Origin: Selenomonadaceae bacterium
GTDB taxonomy: Bacteria > Bacillota > Negativicutes > Selenomonadales > Selenomonadaceae
Direction of reading: 5' to 3'
NCBI GenBank assembly: GCA_017529935.1
Contig: JAFXNB010000046.1
Coordinates: 1-43,689 of the forward strand
Length of the DNA: 43,689 nucleotides
The stretch's first letter is position 1, and each line of letters begins with the position of its first letter. The notes beneath the pieces are model-generated. The model was given only the letters and a program-made list of their open reading frames with translations, did no database searches and was not told the origin of the DNA. The position numbers were made by a program, and so were the translations under genes. Of the stretch, positions 18,125 to 28,320 are shown in pieces.

Positions 18125-18152
18125 ATTATAACACAGCGGATAATTTTGTCGA
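18125..18152 (-). promoter_or_regulatory. Promoter of the hybrid kinase
   Basis: On the minus strand, TCGACA and TATAAT are 16 nt apart, about 55 nt before the kinase start. The -10 is perfect and the -35 has one mismatch. Confidence 0.6.
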
Positions 18153-18223
18153 CAGTCACTTTTTTTTGTAATGATGTTAATGGCATCGTCAAAAAAATTG
18201 CGTGTGACTGTGTGAATGGCGCA

Positions 18224-18252
18224 TTGACATAAGGATACAATTTTTGTATAGT
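18224..18252 (+). promoter_or_regulatory. Promoter of the trp operon
   Basis: TTGACA (18224-18229) and TATAGT (18247-18252) are 17 nt apart. The leader to trpE is about 60 nt. It contains no obvious leader peptide with Trp codons, no T-box and no terminator hairpin, so regulation by attenuation is not apparent. Confidence 0.75.
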
Positions 18253-18318
18253 TCGCTAGAAATCTTCAGAGGAAGTACGATAGATTCGTTTTCCGGCTAG
18301 TTAAGGGGAGGTCGAGTC

Positions 18319-19785
18319 ATGAAGATTAAGCCGACCTTGGAAGAGGTCAAGAAAATTGTTTCGGCGGGCAAATTCAAAGTTGTCCCGATAAGTTGCGAAC
18401 TGCTGTCCGATTTCTGCACGCCGATTGAAGTTTTGCGCGTCCTCAAAAATGTTTCCGCGCATTGCTACTTGCTGGAGTCGGTCGCGGAAAAGGAGAATTG
18501 GGGACGCTATACCTTTTTGGGCTTCGAGCCGAAAATTTGCGTGACGTGTGCGGGCGGGTTGATGACAATCGACGGGAAAGAATTTTCCACGGACAACCCC
18601 TCCGAGCACATTCGCAAGATTTTGGACGACTACAAAAGCCCGCACCTTGCCGACATGCCGACGTTCACGGGCGGGCTTGTCGGTTATTTTGCTTACGATT
18701 ACTTGGGCTACTCCGAGCCGAAAATCAAGATGGAACTCGACGACGAAGAAAATTTCAAGGACGCCGATTTGATGTTGTTCGACAAGGTTATCGCCTTCGA
18801 CAACTTCCGCCAGAAAATTATTTTGATTGTGAACGTCGCCGCAGAAAATCTTGAGCAAAATTACAATCGGGGCGTCGCCGAACTGGAGCGCATGAAAAAT
18901 TTGAATCAGCACGGCGCGAAAAAAATTGAGCCGCCCGCCAAACTTTTGGGCGAGATTGAGCCGTTGTTTGAACGCGAAACTTATTGCGCGATGGTCGAGC
19001 GGGCGAAGAATTACATTCGCGAGGGCGACATTTTCCAAGTCGTGCTGTCGAATCGGCTGGCGGCAAAATTTGAGGGCAGTTTGCTAAATGCCTATCGCGT
19101 CTTGCGCACGACAAACCCGTCGCCGTACATGTTTTATTTTTCGGGCACGGATATGGAGGTCGCCGGCGCGAGTCCCGAAACTTTGGTTAAGCTGGAGAAC
19201 GGAATTTTGCACACGTTCCCGCTTGCCGGCACTCGTCCGCGCGGAAAAAATTCTGCGGAAGATTTGCGGCTCGAAAAAGAATTGCTTGCCGATGAAAAAG
19301 AACTTGCCGAACACAACATGCTCGTCGATTTGGGCAGGAACGACTTGGGCAAAATTTCCAAATTCGGGAGCGTGCAGGTCGAAAAACTCCACAGCGTAGA
19401 AAGATATTCGCACGTCATGCATATCGGCTCGGTCGTGCGCGGCGAGATTCGAGAAAAATTTGACGCGCTGTCTGCAATCGAGGCGGTTCTGCCGGCGGGA
19501 ACTTTATCTGGTGCTCCGAAAATTCGCGCCTGTCAACTTATCGGCGAGCTGGAGAAAAATAAGCGCGGCATTTACGGCGGGGCGATTGGCTATATTGACT
19601 TCGCGGGCAACATGGACACTTGCATTGCAATCCGAATCATCTACAAGAAGAACGGGAAAATTTTTGTGCGGTCGGGCGCGGGCATTGTCGCCGATTCCGT
19701 CGCTGAAAAAGAGTTTGATGAGTGCATGAATAAGGCGCGCGCTTGTCTTGAGGCTTTGAAGACGGCGGAGGAGTTGGAACAATGA
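18319..19785 (+). CDS. trpE: Anthranilate synthase component I
   Basis: This 488-residue enzyme makes anthranilate from chorismate with ammonia supplied by TrpG. The feedback-inhibition element LLES is present near the N-terminus (CYLLESVAEKENWGRYTFLG). Chorismate-binding motifs follow: GDIFQVVLSNR, PSPYMFYF, ASPETLVKLENG, GTRPRG, EHNMLVDLGRNDLG, LPAGTLSGAPKIRA and GAIGYIDFAGNMDT. GGGGAGG lies a few bases upstream of the ATG. Its stop overlaps the trpG start by 4 nt. It is the first gene of a full trp operon, so it is TrpE rather than PabB. Confidence 0.97.
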   Translation: MKIKPTLEEVKKIVSAGKFKVVPISCELLSDFCTPIEVLRVLKNVSAHCYLLESVAEKENWGRYTFLGFEPKICVTCAGGLMTIDGKEFSTDNPSEHIRKILDDYKSPHLADMPTFTGGLVGYFAYDYLGYSEPKIKMELDDEENFKDADLMLFDKVIAFDNFRQKIILIVNVAAENLEQNYNRGVAELERMKNLNQHGAKKIEPPAKLLGEIEPLFERETYCAMVERAKNYIREGDIFQVVLSNRLAAKFEGSLLNAYRVLRTTNPSPYMFYFSGTDMEVAGASPETLVKLENGILHTFPLAGTRPRGKNSAEDLRLEKELLADEKELAEHNMLVDLGRNDLGKISKFGSVQVEKLHSVERYSHVMHIGSVVRGEIREKFDALSAIEAVLPAGTLSGAPKIRACQLIGELEKNKRGIYGGAIGYIDFAGNMDTCIAIRIIYKKNGKIFVRSGAGIVADSVAEKEFDECMNKARACLEALKTAEELEQ

Positions 19786-20348
19786 TTTTGCTGATTGATA
19801 ACTACGACAGCTTTGCTTACAATCTTTATCAGCTCGTCGGCGAAATAAATCCGAACATTAAAGTTATTCGCAACGACGCGCTGACGGTGGAGGAAATCGG
19901 CGAGCTTAAGCCCGAAAAAATAATTCTGTCGCCTGGACCGGGCAGACCCGAAAACGCCGGCATTATTATTAACGTCGTCGGCAAGCTCGGAAAAAATATT
20001 CCGATTCTGGGCGTGTGCTTAGGTCATCAGGCAATCTGCGCGGCGTTCGGCGCGACGATAACTTACGCAAAAAAACTTATGCACGGCAAGCAATCCGAAA
20101 TCATTTGCGATAACGATTCGCCGCTTTTCCAAACTTGCCCGAAAAAATTTTTGGTCGGTCGCTATCACTCGTTGGCGGCGGACGAAAAAACTTTGCCGCC
20201 ATGTTTAAAAGTCACGGCGCGAACAATCGACAACGAGATTATGGCGGTGCAACACGCGCACGATAAAATTTTCGGCGTACAATTCCACCCCGAATCAATC
20301 TTGACGCCGCAGGGAAAAATTATCTTAAAGAATTTTTTAGAGTTGTAA
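19782..20348 (+). CDS. trpG: Anthranilate synthase component II (glutamine amidotransferase)
   Basis: This 188-residue class I amidotransferase opens with [14 protein letters not shown]. It has [11 protein letters not shown], the nucleophile in GVCLGHQAI (Cys79), a GRYHSL segment and the C-terminal QFHPESILT that supplies the catalytic His and Glu. It releases ammonia from glutamine for TrpE. In many bacteria the same subunit also serves folate synthesis (PabA), which the sequence cannot settle. It overlaps trpE (ATGA), and trpD starts 11 nt downstream after GGAGC. Confidence 0.96.
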   Translation: MILLIDNYDSFAYNLYQLVGEINPNIKVIRNDALTVEEIGELKPEKIILSPGPGRPENAGIIINVVGKLGKNIPILGVCLGHQAICAAFGATITYAKKLMHGKQSEIICDNDSPLFQTCPKKFLVGRYHSLAADEKTLPPCLKVTARTIDNEIMAVQHAHDKIFGVQFHPESILTPQGKIILKNFLEL

Positions 20349-20359
20349 GGAGCAGCACC

Positions 20360-21379
20360 ATGATTAAAGAAGCAATTATCAAAATCGTGAACAAGGAGGA
20401 TTTGAGCTATCAAGAGGCGTTCGACGCGATGAACGAGATAATGAGCGGGCAAACTTCCGCCACGCAGAACGCCGCATTTCTTGCCGCGCTGTCGACGAAG
20501 AGCGCAAAGGCTGAAACCGCCGATGAAATTTCCGGTTGCGCCGCCGCAATGAGAGCGCACGCCTTGAAAGTCGAAACGGACATGGATATTTTCGAGATTG
20601 TCGGCACGGGCGGCGATAATGCCCAAAGTTTTAACATTTCGACGACCGCCGCGCTTGTCGCCGCTGCCGGTGGCGTGAAGGTCGCTAAACACGGCAACCG
20701 CGCCGCCTCCTCCAAATGCGGCACGGCTGATTGTCTTGAGGCTTTGGGCGTGAATATAAATCAAAGTCCCGAAAAATGTCTTGAGCTTTTGGACGAGGTC
20801 GGGATTTGTTTTTTCTTCGCGCAGAAATATCACACGTCGATGAAATACGTCGGCGCAATTCGCAGGGAGCTGGGCTTCCGCACGGTGTTTAACATTCTCG
20901 GTCCGCTGACGAATCCTGCGCACCCCAAACGTCAACTGCTCGGCGTCTATGATGAATATCTCGTTGAGCCGCTGACGAAAGTTTTGATTGATTTGGGCTT
21001 GAAACGCGGCATGGTCGTTTACGGGCTGGACAAGCTGGACGAAATTTCCATGAGCGCGAAAACTCTAATCTGCGAATTCAAAGACGGCTGGTATCGTCAC
21101 TACACGATTTCGCCCGAAGATTTCGGCATGAACTTTTGCGATAAATCGGAGCTTAGAGGCGGCGAACCTGCCGAGAACGCGCAAATCACGCGCGAAATTT
21201 TATCGGGCTTCGACGTGACTCCGAAACGCGATGCCGTCTTGTTGAATGCGGGCGCGTCGCTTTACATTGCCGATAAAGTTCCCACATTCGCCGACGGCGT
21301 TAAACTCGCGCAAAGTTTGATTGACAGCGGCGCGGCGATAAATACCTTGAAAAAATTCGTCGAGGTCAGCAACCGATGA
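20360..21379 (+). CDS. trpD: Anthranilate phosphoribosyltransferase
   Basis: This 339-residue protein transfers the phosphoribosyl group of PRPP to anthranilate. The PRPP/anthranilate signature [18 protein letters not shown] is followed by [17 protein letters not shown], and [16 protein letters not shown] appears later, all canonical. The length is typical for the family. It is not fused to trpG, unlike in enterobacteria. Its stop overlaps the trpC ATG by 4 nt. Confidence 0.97.
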   Translation: MIKEAIIKIVNKEDLSYQEAFDAMNEIMSGQTSATQNAAFLAALSTKSAKAETADEISGCAAAMRAHALKVETDMDIFEIVGTGGDNAQSFNISTTAALVAAAGGVKVAKHGNRAASSKCGTADCLEALGVNINQSPEKCLELLDEVGICFFFAQKYHTSMKYVGAIRRELGFRTVFNILGPLTNPAHPKRQLLGVYDEYLVEPLTKVLIDLGLKRGMVVYGLDKLDEISMSAKTLICEFKDGWYRHYTISPEDFGMNFCDKSELRGGEPAENAQITREILSGFDVTPKRDAVLLNAGASLYIADKVPTFADGVKLAQSLIDSGAAINTLKKFVEVSNR

Positions 21380-22155
21380 ACATTTTGGAGGAAATTGCAA
21401 AAGTTGCGCGTGAACGTGTCGCGGCGGATAAGGAAAAAATTTCACTCGACGCGCTTAAAGCGCAAAGTTCAACGTTCGGTGGCGGCGGAAAATTTCTTGC
21501 CGCGCTGAAACGTCCGGAGCTGTCGTTTATCTGCGAAATAAAAAAAGCCTCGCCGTCGAAAGGCATTATCGCGGAAAATTTTCCACACGTCGAAATTGCG
21601 CGGGAATACGAAGCGGCGGGCGCGGATTGCGTCTCGTGCTTGACTGAACCGAAATATTTTCTTGGCTCCGATAAAATTTTCCGTGACGTTCGCGCAGAAA
21701 TTTCCCTGCCGATGTTGCGCAAAGATTTCACGGTTGACGAGTACCAAATTTATCAGGCAAAAGTTCTGGGCGCGGACGCAGTTTTATTGATTTGCGCGAT
21801 TTTGGACACGGCGACGCTTGAAAAATTTTTGACAGTCTGTGCTGACTTGAAACTTACCGCGCTAGTCGAAACGCACGACGCGCAGGAGATAAAATCGGCG
21901 ATAGCGGCGGGCGCGGAAATTATCGGCGTGAACAATCGCAACTTGAAAAATTTTTCGGTCGATTTCTCCAACGCCGCACGACTCCGCGAGCTGATTCCGC
22001 CGGAAAAAATTTACGTTGCGGAAAGCGGAGTAAAAAATTCTGCGGACGTGGCGACGCTTAAAAAAATCGGCGCGGACGCAGTTTTAATCGGGGAAACGCT
22101 GATGAGAGCCGCTGACAAAAAAGCCGCGTTGCAAAATTTGAGGGCGGCGACATGA
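21376..22155 (+). CDS. trpC: Indole-3-glycerol phosphate synthase
   Basis: This 259-residue TIM barrel closes the indole ring from CdRP. Catalytic motifs are [11 protein letters not shown] (with the key lysine after the Glu), [61 protein letters not shown] and the C-terminal [11 protein letters not shown] and VLIGETLM. It is a separate enzyme, not the TrpC-TrpF fusion of enterobacteria. It overlaps both neighbours by 4 nt. Confidence 0.97.
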   Translation: MNILEEIAKVARERVAADKEKISLDALKAQSSTFGGGGKFLAALKRPELSFICEIKKASPSKGIIAENFPHVEIAREYEAAGADCVSCLTEPKYFLGSDKIFRDVRAEISLPMLRKDFTVDEYQIYQAKVLGADAVLLICAILDTATLEKFLTVCADLKLTALVETHDAQEIKSAIAAGAEIIGVNNRNLKNFSVDFSNAARLRELIPPEKIYVAESGVKNSADVATLKKIGADAVLIGETLMRAADKKAALQNLRAAT

Positions 22156-22739
22156 CTAAAATAAAATTGTGCGGGCTGAGCTGCGTTGAAGATATTCGCG
22201 CCGCCAACGAACTTTGCCCCGAATTTATCGGCTTTGTGTTCGCGGAAAAAAGTCGTCGATACATTTCGCCCGAAAAGGCCGCCGCGCTGAAAAAAATTTT
22301 GCGCAAGGAAATTTCTGCCGTCGGTGTGTTCGTCGACGCGGAAATTAAAACCGTCGCGACGCTGGCGAATCAGAATATCATCGACGCGATTCAACTGCAC
22401 GGCAACGAGGACGACGACTATATAAAAAATTTGCGCGCGCTCACTGACAAATTGATAATCAAAGCCGTCCACTTCGACGCGCTAAAAAATTTTGCCGCAG
22501 ATTTTTTGCTGATTGATTCGGGCGCGGGCGACGGGAAAATTTTCGATTGGAGCCTGATAAAAAATTTCAGCCGACCGTATTTTTTGGCGGGCGGTCTCAC
22601 TCCCGAAAATGTTTCCGCCGCGATAAAATTTTTGAAGCCGTTCGCGGTTGACGTTAGCTCCGGAATTGAAACGAACGGAAGGAAGGACGCCGCTAAGATG
22701 CGCGAATTCGTGACGGCGGTGAGAGGTGCAATTTTATGA
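22152..22739 (+). CDS. trpF: Phosphoribosylanthranilate isomerase
   Basis: This 195-residue beta/alpha barrel carries the family's motifs: KLCGLSC with the catalytic Cys, [27 protein letters not shown], an [15 protein letters not shown] segment with the general-acid Asp, [11 protein letters not shown] and the phosphate-binding [14 protein letters not shown]. It isomerises PRA to CdRP, feeding TrpC. It overlaps trpC and trpB by 4 nt each. AT-rich lysine and phenylalanine runs are frequent but the frame is clean. Confidence 0.96.
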   Translation: MTKIKLCGLSCVEDIRAANELCPEFIGFVFAEKSRRYISPEKAAALKKILRKEISAVGVFVDAEIKTVATLANQNIIDAIQLHGNEDDDYIKNLRALTDKLIIKAVHFDALKNFAADFLLIDSGAGDGKIFDWSLIKNFSRPYFLAGGLTPENVSAAIKFLKPFAVDVSSGIETNGRKDAAKMREFVTAVRGAIL

Positions 22740-23926
22740 CGAATGCAAAAGGGCGTTTTGGCGTTTACGGCGGGCAATACATTCCCGAAACTTTGATGAA
22801 CGCCGTTATCGAGTTGGAGGCGGCTTACGAGAAATTCAAAGCCGACGCCACCTTCAACGCCGAACTTGAAAAACTTTTCAACGAGTACGCGGGCAGACCG
22901 TCGCGGCTTTACTTCGCCGAACGAATGACGAACGATTTGGGCGGTGCGAAAATTTATCTAAAGCGCGAGGATTTGAATCACACGGGTGCGCACAAAATTA
23001 ACAACGTGCTCGGTCAAGCGTTGCTGGCGAAAAAAATGGGCAAGACGCGCTTAATTGCCGAAACCGGCGCAGGTCAACACGGCGTGGCAACCGCGACCGC
23101 CGCCGCGCTGATGAACATGGAATGCGTAATTTTCATGGGCGAGGAGGACACAATCCGCCAAGCTTTGAACGTCTACCGCATGAAACTTTTGGGCGCGGAA
23201 GTTGTCGCCGTGAAGACCGGCACAGCCACGTTGAAAGACGCCGTGTCAGAAACTTTCAGGGAGTGGACGCGCCGCATTTCCGACACGCATTATTGTTTAG
23301 GCTCGGTCATGGGTCCGCACCCGTTCCCGACGATTGTCCGCGATTTCCAAGCCGTCATCTCCAAAGAAATTAAATCGCAGATGTTGGAGCGCGAAGGAAA
23401 ATTGCCCGACGTCGTGATTGCGTGCGTGGGCGGCGGCTCCAATGCCATGGGGAGTTTTTGGAACTTCATCGACGACAAACAAGTCAAGCTGATTGGTTGC
23501 GAGGCGGCGGGCAGAGGTGTTGACACTTTCGAGACGGCGGCGACGATTGCTACGGGTAGGACGGGAATTTTCCACGGCATGAAAAGTTATTTTTGCCAAG
23601 ACGAATTCGGCGGCATTGCTCCGGTTTATTCAATTTCCGCCGGGCTTGATTATCCTGGCATCGGTCCCGAACATGCCCACTTGCACGACACTGGTCGCGC
23701 CGAATACGTGCCGATAACCGACGCCGAAGCCGTCGAGGCGTTTGAATATCTTTCGCGCACGGAGGGAATTATTCCCGCGATTGAATCCGCGCACGCCGTC
23801 GCCTACGCTCAAAAAATCGCGCCGAACATGCCCAAGGAAAAAATTATCGTGATAACAATTTCCGGGCGCGGCGATAAAGATTGCGCGTCGGTTGCCAAAT
23901 ACAGAGGAGTAAATATTGATGAGTAA
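22736..23926 (+). CDS. trpB: Tryptophan synthase beta chain
   Basis: This 396-residue PLP enzyme joins indole and serine. It has [15 protein letters not shown] with the Schiff-base lysine at Lys87, [17 protein letters not shown], the phosphate-binding [10 protein letters not shown] and HDTGRAEY. The N-terminus [15 protein letters not shown] is the TrpB1 type that pairs with TrpA. It overlaps trpF by 4 nt and trpA by 8 nt. Confidence 0.97.
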   Translation: MTNAKGRFGVYGGQYIPETLMNAVIELEAAYEKFKADATFNAELEKLFNEYAGRPSRLYFAERMTNDLGGAKIYLKREDLNHTGAHKINNVLGQALLAKKMGKTRLIAETGAGQHGVATATAAALMNMECVIFMGEEDTIRQALNVYRMKLLGAEVVAVKTGTATLKDAVSETFREWTRRISDTHYCLGSVMGPHPFPTIVRDFQAVISKEIKSQMLEREGKLPDVVIACVGGGSNAMGSFWNFIDDKQVKLIGCEAAGRGVDTFETAATIATGRTGIFHGMKSYFCQDEFGGIAPVYSISAGLDYPGIGPEHAHLHDTGRAEYVPITDAEAVEAFEYLSRTEGIIPAIESAHAVAYAQKIAPNMPKEKIIVITISGRGDKDCASVAKYRGVNIDE

Positions 23927-24710
23927 AATAAAAAATGCCTTCGCGGGCGGCAAGGCTTTTATTCCGTTCATCACGTGCGGCGACCCCGATTTGGCGACAA
24001 CTGCCGCGTGTGTTCGCGAGATGGTTAAAAATGGCGCGTCGCTGATTGAATTGGGCATACCTTTTTCCGACCCGACCGCTGAAGGCGTCGTGATTCAAAA
24101 TGCGAATTTGCGAGCCTTGCGCGGCGGCACGACGACTGATAAAGTTTTCGAGCTGGTAAAAGATTTGCGGCGCGATGTGAAAATTCCGCTGGTCTTCATG
24201 ACTTATGCGAACGTTGTTTTCGGCTATGGCGCGGAAAAATTTATTTCAACCTGCGCGGCACTCGGAATTGACGGGCTTATCCTTCCCGATTTGCCGTTTG
24301 AAGAGAAAGGAGAATTTTTGCCGCTGTGCAGGAAATACGGCGTGGATTTGATAAGCATGATTGCGCCGACTTCCGAAAATCGAATCGCAATGATTGTCCG
24401 CGAAGCCGAAGGATTTTTATATATCGTGTCGAGTTTGGGCGTGACGGGCACGCGCAACAAAATTGTCACTGACCTTGCTCCGATTATAAAAATTGTCCGC
24501 GAAAATACTAAAATTCCCTGCGCGATAGGTTTTGGCATTTCTACGCCCGAACAGGCAAGAGCCATGGCGAATTTGTCCGACGGAGCGATTATCGGTTCAG
24601 CGATTATAAAAATTTTGGCGGAACACGGCTCCAACGCGCCGAAATTCATCGGAGCTTACACAAAGACGATTGTCAATTCATTGCGCCGCAAATATGATTC
24701 AAATGTTTAA
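23919..24710 (+). CDS. trpA: Tryptophan synthase alpha chain
   Basis: This roughly 263-residue TIM barrel cleaves indole-3-glycerol phosphate and passes indole to TrpB. Motifs are [29 protein letters not shown] (catalytic Glu and loop), [14 protein letters not shown] with the catalytic Asp, and [18 protein letters not shown] 23919 follows AGAGGAG; a TTG immediately before is also in frame. It is the last trp gene. Its 3' end overlaps the convergent AraC-type gene by 38 nt, and no hairpin terminator was seen at the operon end. Confidence 0.96.
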   Translation: MSKIKNAFAGGKAFIPFITCGDPDLATTAACVREMVKNGASLIELGIPFSDPTAEGVVIQNANLRALRGGTTTDKVFELVKDLRRDVKIPLVFMTYANVVFGYGAEKFISTCAALGIDGLILPDLPFEEKGEFLPLCRKYGVDLISMIAPTSENRIAMIVREAEGFLYIVSSLGVTGTRNKIVTDLAPIIKIVRENTKIPCAIGFGISTPEQARAMANLSDGAIIGSAIIKILAEHGSNAPKFIGAYTKTIVNSLRRKYDSNV

Positions 24711-25569
24711 ATTGCTCATTACCTACCCACAGCTTGCGATAATTTTGCGGCGACGTTCCAACATATTTTTTAAACTGATTGTTAAAATGTGTCACGTTGT
24801 CATAGCCTAGCTCCATGCTTATTTTGGTTATGCTCTTGTCCGTGCCAATCAACAATTTCTGACTCGCGCCAATTTTGAGGCGGATAAGATATTGCACCGG
24901 CGAAAGCCCGAAGACTTTTTTAAAGTAGTGCGAAAAGCCCGAAACGCTCATGTTCGCGATTTTGCTCATGTCTTCGACCGAAATATTTTCCGTGAAATTT
25001 TTATCGATAAAGTCTTTGCAACGTTGGAAGGAGTCATCAAATTTCCGGTGAGTCAAATTCTCGTGCGGCAGCTGATTTTCCAAAATTATCAACAGTGAAC
25101 AAATCAGGTGATGACAGACGGCGGCGGCGCGGAATTTTTTCTGCGATATTTGCTCGTAAAGCTCGTGAAATATCGCGCGAACGGTATCCGCCATGTCGTC
25201 GCTGTGCAAGACCGGCTTAATCCCCTGCGGCAACAGATGATTCTTCGGCAAGCACGCTGATTGAAAATTTTTCACGCCGCAGTTGTAGAAGCTCATGCCG
25301 CAATCAGGGTCGGCGCGCTCGTCGTGGAGGACACCCGCATTGTAGACAATTACGTCGCCTTCTTGCACGTCGTAGGCTTTTCCGTCGATTCGGATATGCG
25401 CCCTGCCGCCGCTTATGTATTGCAACTCCAAATGTTCTTCGTGGGCGTGCATTGCCGTCGGAATAATCGCGTTCTCAACGTCGGCTTGACAGACATACAG
25501 CAACTTGACATTCGGCTCACGAAGCGGATTTTCCTCAAAATTTTCGCTGTTGTAGTAGACGACCGCCAT
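24673..25569 (-). CDS. AraC-family transcriptional regulator
   Basis: This 298-residue protein has an N-terminal cupin sensor (HAHEEHLELQYISGGRAHI, DVQEGDVIVYNAGVLHDE) and a C-terminal double helix-turn-helix (ISVEDMSKIANMSVSGFSHYF, then DKSITKISMELGYDNVTHFNN and FKKYVGTSPQNYRK). The ATG follows GAGGAGGTG. It is divergent from the TIM-barrel epimerase gene, so it probably controls that gene and the permease beyond in response to a sugar or sugar acid. This is the usual genomic logic for such regulators, not proven here. Confidence 0.92.
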   Translation of the reverse strand: MAVVYYNSENFEENPLREPNVKLLYVCQADVENAIIPTAMHAHEEHLELQYISGGRAHIRIDGKAYDVQEGDVIVYNAGVLHDERADPDCGMSFYNCGVKNFQSACLPKNHLLPQGIKPVLHSDDMADTVRAIFHELYEQISQKKFRAAAVCHHLICSLLIILENQLPHENLTHRKFDDSFQRCKDFIDKNFTENISVEDMSKIANMSVSGFSHYFKKVFGLSPVQYLIRLKIGASQKLLIGTDKSITKISMELGYDNVTHFNNQFKKYVGTSPQNYRKLWVGNEQFKHLNHICGAMN

Positions 25570-25608
25570 ATCAACACCTCCTCAGTTATGGTGATATTTT
25601 TACCCAAA

Positions 25609-25638
25609 ACTATAAAATCCTGCTTAATTCTTTTCCAA
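25609..25638 (-). promoter_or_regulatory. Promoter of the AraC-type gene
   Basis: On the minus strand, TTGGAA and TATAGT are separated by 18 nt, about 40 nt before the start codon. Confidence 0.5.
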
Positions 25639-25662
25639 AGCCGCAAATTTTATTGCAAACTA

Positions 25663-25691
25663 TTGACAAGGTTTTTCTTATGTGATAGTTT
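25663..25691 (+). promoter_or_regulatory. Probable activator-dependent promoter of the epimerase gene
   Basis: A perfect TTGACA (25663-25668) is followed by only a poor -10 (TGTGATAGTTT, around 25681-25691). A good -35 with a weak -10 beside a divergent AraC gene fits an activated promoter. Confidence 0.45.
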
Positions 25692-25725
25692 ACGAAAACA
25701 GGAATTAATCAAAGGAGGGCTTGAA

Positions 25726-26646
25726 ATGAAGATTGCTTTTGATGTTGACGTGCTCGCCAAACAGATGAGCATCAACGATTATGTCCACAAGGTTGCCGAT
25801 TGGGGATACAAATATATTGAACAGTCCCCGCACCCGCGCATTAATCCGTTTTACAAGCACCCGCTTTTCTCCACGGAGTGCGAGGCGGAATATCGCAAGG
25901 CTCTGAAGGAAACCGGCGTTGAAATTTCGTCGTTCATCGTCGTCTATCGCTGGTCTGGTCCGACCGAGGAGCAGCGTCAACACGCCGTCGCCAACTGGAA
26001 AAAAATCATTGAAATCGCCGTAAACATGGGCGTGCCCGTCATCAACACCGAATTCAGCGGCGACCCCAATCAGCAGGAAATTTGCAACGGCATGTTCTTC
26101 CGTTCAATGGAGGAGCTTCTGCCGATAATCGAGCGCGAAGGTCTGCGCGTCGAAATTCAATCGCACCCCTACGACTTCTGCGAACTCAACGACGAGACTT
26201 GCGACATTGTTAAATCTTTCCGCTCAAAAAATCTCGGCTACGTTTACAGCGCGAGTCACGGCTTCTTCTACGACCAGGGCAAAGGCGACGTTCGCCACAT
26301 GCTCAAATATGCCGGCGACGAATTGACTCACGTCCTTTTGGCTGACACGTGGAATCAAACTATCGACTGCCGCTATATCGTCAATCCGCCTTGGCTCAAC
26401 GGGCGCGGCAAAGCTGATTACACGATTCACCAGCATACAGCAATGGGTGAGGGCGAAGTTGATTTCTACGGAATTTTTGAAACGCTCCGCGAAATGGACT
26501 TTGCTAACAAACAGCTCAAACCCGACGCGCCCAAAGTTGGCGGCGACAACATCATTTGCGTTAGCTACTTCGGCTTCCCCGAAAAAATGGACAAGCAGGC
26601 TCCTGAAGCCCTCGACCGCATTAAGCGCGAACTTCTTAGCAAATAA
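25726..26646 (+). CDS. Sugar phosphate isomerase/epimerase (xylose isomerase-like TIM barrel)
   Basis: The start is ATG 25726, preceded by AAAGGAGGG; the frame is open upstream, but that part has no start signal. The protein has 306 residues. The AP-endonuclease-2/xylose-isomerase barrel is seen in the acidic and histidine residues at strand ends: VINTEFSGDPNQ, LRVEIQSHPYDFCE, YVYSASHGFFYDQG, HVLLADTW and HTAMGEGEVDFYGIF. The last phrase (GEGxxDF) is typical. These enzymes interconvert keto-sugars or cleave sugar acids using a divalent metal. The neighbours (AraC regulator and GntP permease) suggest uptake and catabolism of a sugar acid or similar compound; the substrate is not readable. Confidence 0.85.
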   Translation: MKIAFDVDVLAKQMSINDYVHKVADWGYKYIEQSPHPRINPFYKHPLFSTECEAEYRKALKETGVEISSFIVVYRWSGPTEEQRQHAVANWKKIIEIAVNMGVPVINTEFSGDPNQQEICNGMFFRSMEELLPIIEREGLRVEIQSHPYDFCELNDETCDIVKSFRSKNLGYVYSASHGFFYDQGKGDVRHMLKYAGDELTHVLLADTWNQTIDCRYIVNPPWLNGRGKADYTIHQHTAMGEGEVDFYGIFETLREMDFANKQLKPDAPKVGGDNIICVSYFGFPEKMDKQAPEALDRIKRELLSK

Positions 26647-26676
26647 TTTTCTCAGCCTTACCTCCACAAGAAAAAA

Positions 26677-26706
26677 ATTCCCGTCAATCGTGGCGGGAGT
26701 TTTTTT
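26677..26706 (+). terminator. Intrinsic terminator after the epimerase gene
   Basis: ATTCCCG pairs with CGGGAGT (one G-U) around a ten-base loop, followed by seven T. The preceding A7 run lets the hairpin also act on the opposite strand, where gntP ends nearby. Confidence 0.7.
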
Positions 26707-26735
26707 GTATAAGAGACAGTTTCTTTACGCAAAAT

Positions 26736-28152
26736 TTATACGATGCCAGTCACGGCAAAAATCGCCAAGCAAATAAACGCAACCGAAGTTTTTAGCAACG
26801 TCAGGACAAAAACGTCGTAATAAGATTCCTTGTGACTTAGACCGCAGACCGCCATTAGCGTTATCAGCGCGCCCGAATGTGGCGGGGTGTCGATACACTC
26901 CGAGGCGAGCGCAACGATTCTGTGCAAAACTTCCGGATTCATGCCGATTTGATTTGCCATAGTTAGCCACTGTTCGCCCAACATGCCCAGCGCGATTGTT
27001 TCGCCCGCCCGACGCTGAACCCGTGATTCCGCACATGATTAGCGTCGTGATAACCGCCGAACCTAAAGGACCGTCGCCGATAGAAATTCCAAGCAGGGCT
27101 TCTTTAATCATCTCGAAGGCGGGAACTGCCGCGACCACGCAACCGAACGCGTAGCACGAGGCGACGTTCAAAATTGCCGCCATGGAGCCGACCGCGCCGG
27201 TATTAATCGGGTGAACGACGCCGCCTTTCGACGCCAAACATTTCCTGCCGATAATCGCCGCCGCTATACAGCTCAAAATTAACGCCGCGTTAATCGACCA
27301 AATCGCTTGCACTTTGCCGACGCCGCCCGCCAACAAGCTCAAGTTCAGACCTGCCAAACTGTCAAGACTGCTCTGATCCCAATGATAAGCCCAGCTCCAA
27401 TTAAACGGATTGCTGATAAATAAGTTCAAAACGATGACCATGACGAGCGGAATTGCGGAAAGTTTCCAATCGGGCAACTCTTCTTTGGAGACTTCAGGCT
27501 CGTTGATTAAATTCGTTCCGTAGCCTTCGCCCGCCGCTTGAAGTTTTTTCGCGCGATAATTAACCCAACCCCACGCCATGGCGAAATAAAGAACTGCGCC
27601 GATAAGTCCAAGTCCGATGCCCGCCCAAGTCGTCGTGCCGAAATAAGCCGTCGGGATAATGTTTTGGATTTGCGGAGTGCCGGGGATTGCGACCATGCTG
27701 TAAGTAAAAATGCCCATCCACAGCAAGCCCGGCAAAAGTTTTTTGGGATAGTTGGCTTGCTTGAATAAAATCGCCGCGAAAGGATACATGACGAACGCCA
27801 CGACGAACACGCTCAAGCCGCCGTAGGTGAGGACGCCGCAACCGATTAGAATTGCCAAGATTGCTTTTTCCTTGCCGAGCGTTTGAACGATTTTATTTGC
27901 GACCGAAGCGGCAAGCCCGCCTTCTTCCATGATTTTGGCGAAAATCGCGCCCAGCAAAAACACGGGATAATAAGTTTTGACGTACTCGGCCGCCTTTGTC
28001 ATGTAAATTTCGCTGAAAACGGGCATTGGGTCATGCCCGCTCCCGATACTCGCCACGACTGCGAACAGCGGCGCGATAAATATTATAGAGTAGCCGCGAT
28101 ACGCAAAGAATATCAGCAACACTAGGCTTAAAATAATCATCGTCAGTCCCAA
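26736..28152 (-). pseudogene. GntP-family permease with a C-terminal frameshift
   Basis: This is a multi-span permease with about 12-14 hydrophobic segments and GntP-like phrases: IIFIAPLFAVVASIGSG near the N-terminus, TYGGLSVFVVAFVMYPF, IPGTPQIQNIIPT and MCGITGSASGG. Just after SASGG the frame breaks at a GGGCGGGC sequence (about 27000-27012). The original frame runs on into a basic nonsense tail, while the next frame resumes with the expected LGMLGEQWLTMANQIGMNP and CIDTPPHSGALITLMAVCGLSH and stops at 26736. One extra base explains it. A TTG at 28152 with GAGGTGG, or ATG 28140, is the likely start. It may be a true inactivation or an assembly error. The family imports gluconate-type sugar acids. 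Confidence 0.8.
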
Positions 28153-28204
28153 ATTGTCCACCTCATTCCAAAAAATAAACCGCAACGCTTGAAACGTCGC
28201 GGCA

Positions 28205-28233
28205 ATTTTATATCATTGAGTTGTAAGTGGCAA
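28205..28233 (-). promoter_or_regulatory. Promoter of the gntP-like gene
   Basis: On the minus strand, TTGCCA and TAAAAT are separated by 17 nt, about 55 nt before the start. Confidence 0.5.
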
Positions 28234-28320
28234 TAGTTTTAACCAGAAAATATTCAACAGATAACAAAATTACTTGCACAGAGTTAGCGGCGTTTTTCGC
28301 TGAATATGACGACATTGTTG

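Noticed and set aside
18301-19038. 245-codon minus-strand frame over trpE
   Set aside because: It is antisense to a canonical enzyme and lacks a family pattern and a ribosome site. Other long antisense frames over trpD, degT and the helicase were rejected for the same reason.
22450-22700. Frequent AAAATTTT-like motifs as a possible recognition signal
   Set aside because: They occur mostly in coding frames as Lys-Ile-Phe or Asn-Phe codon combinations and appear throughout the window, so codon habit explains them.
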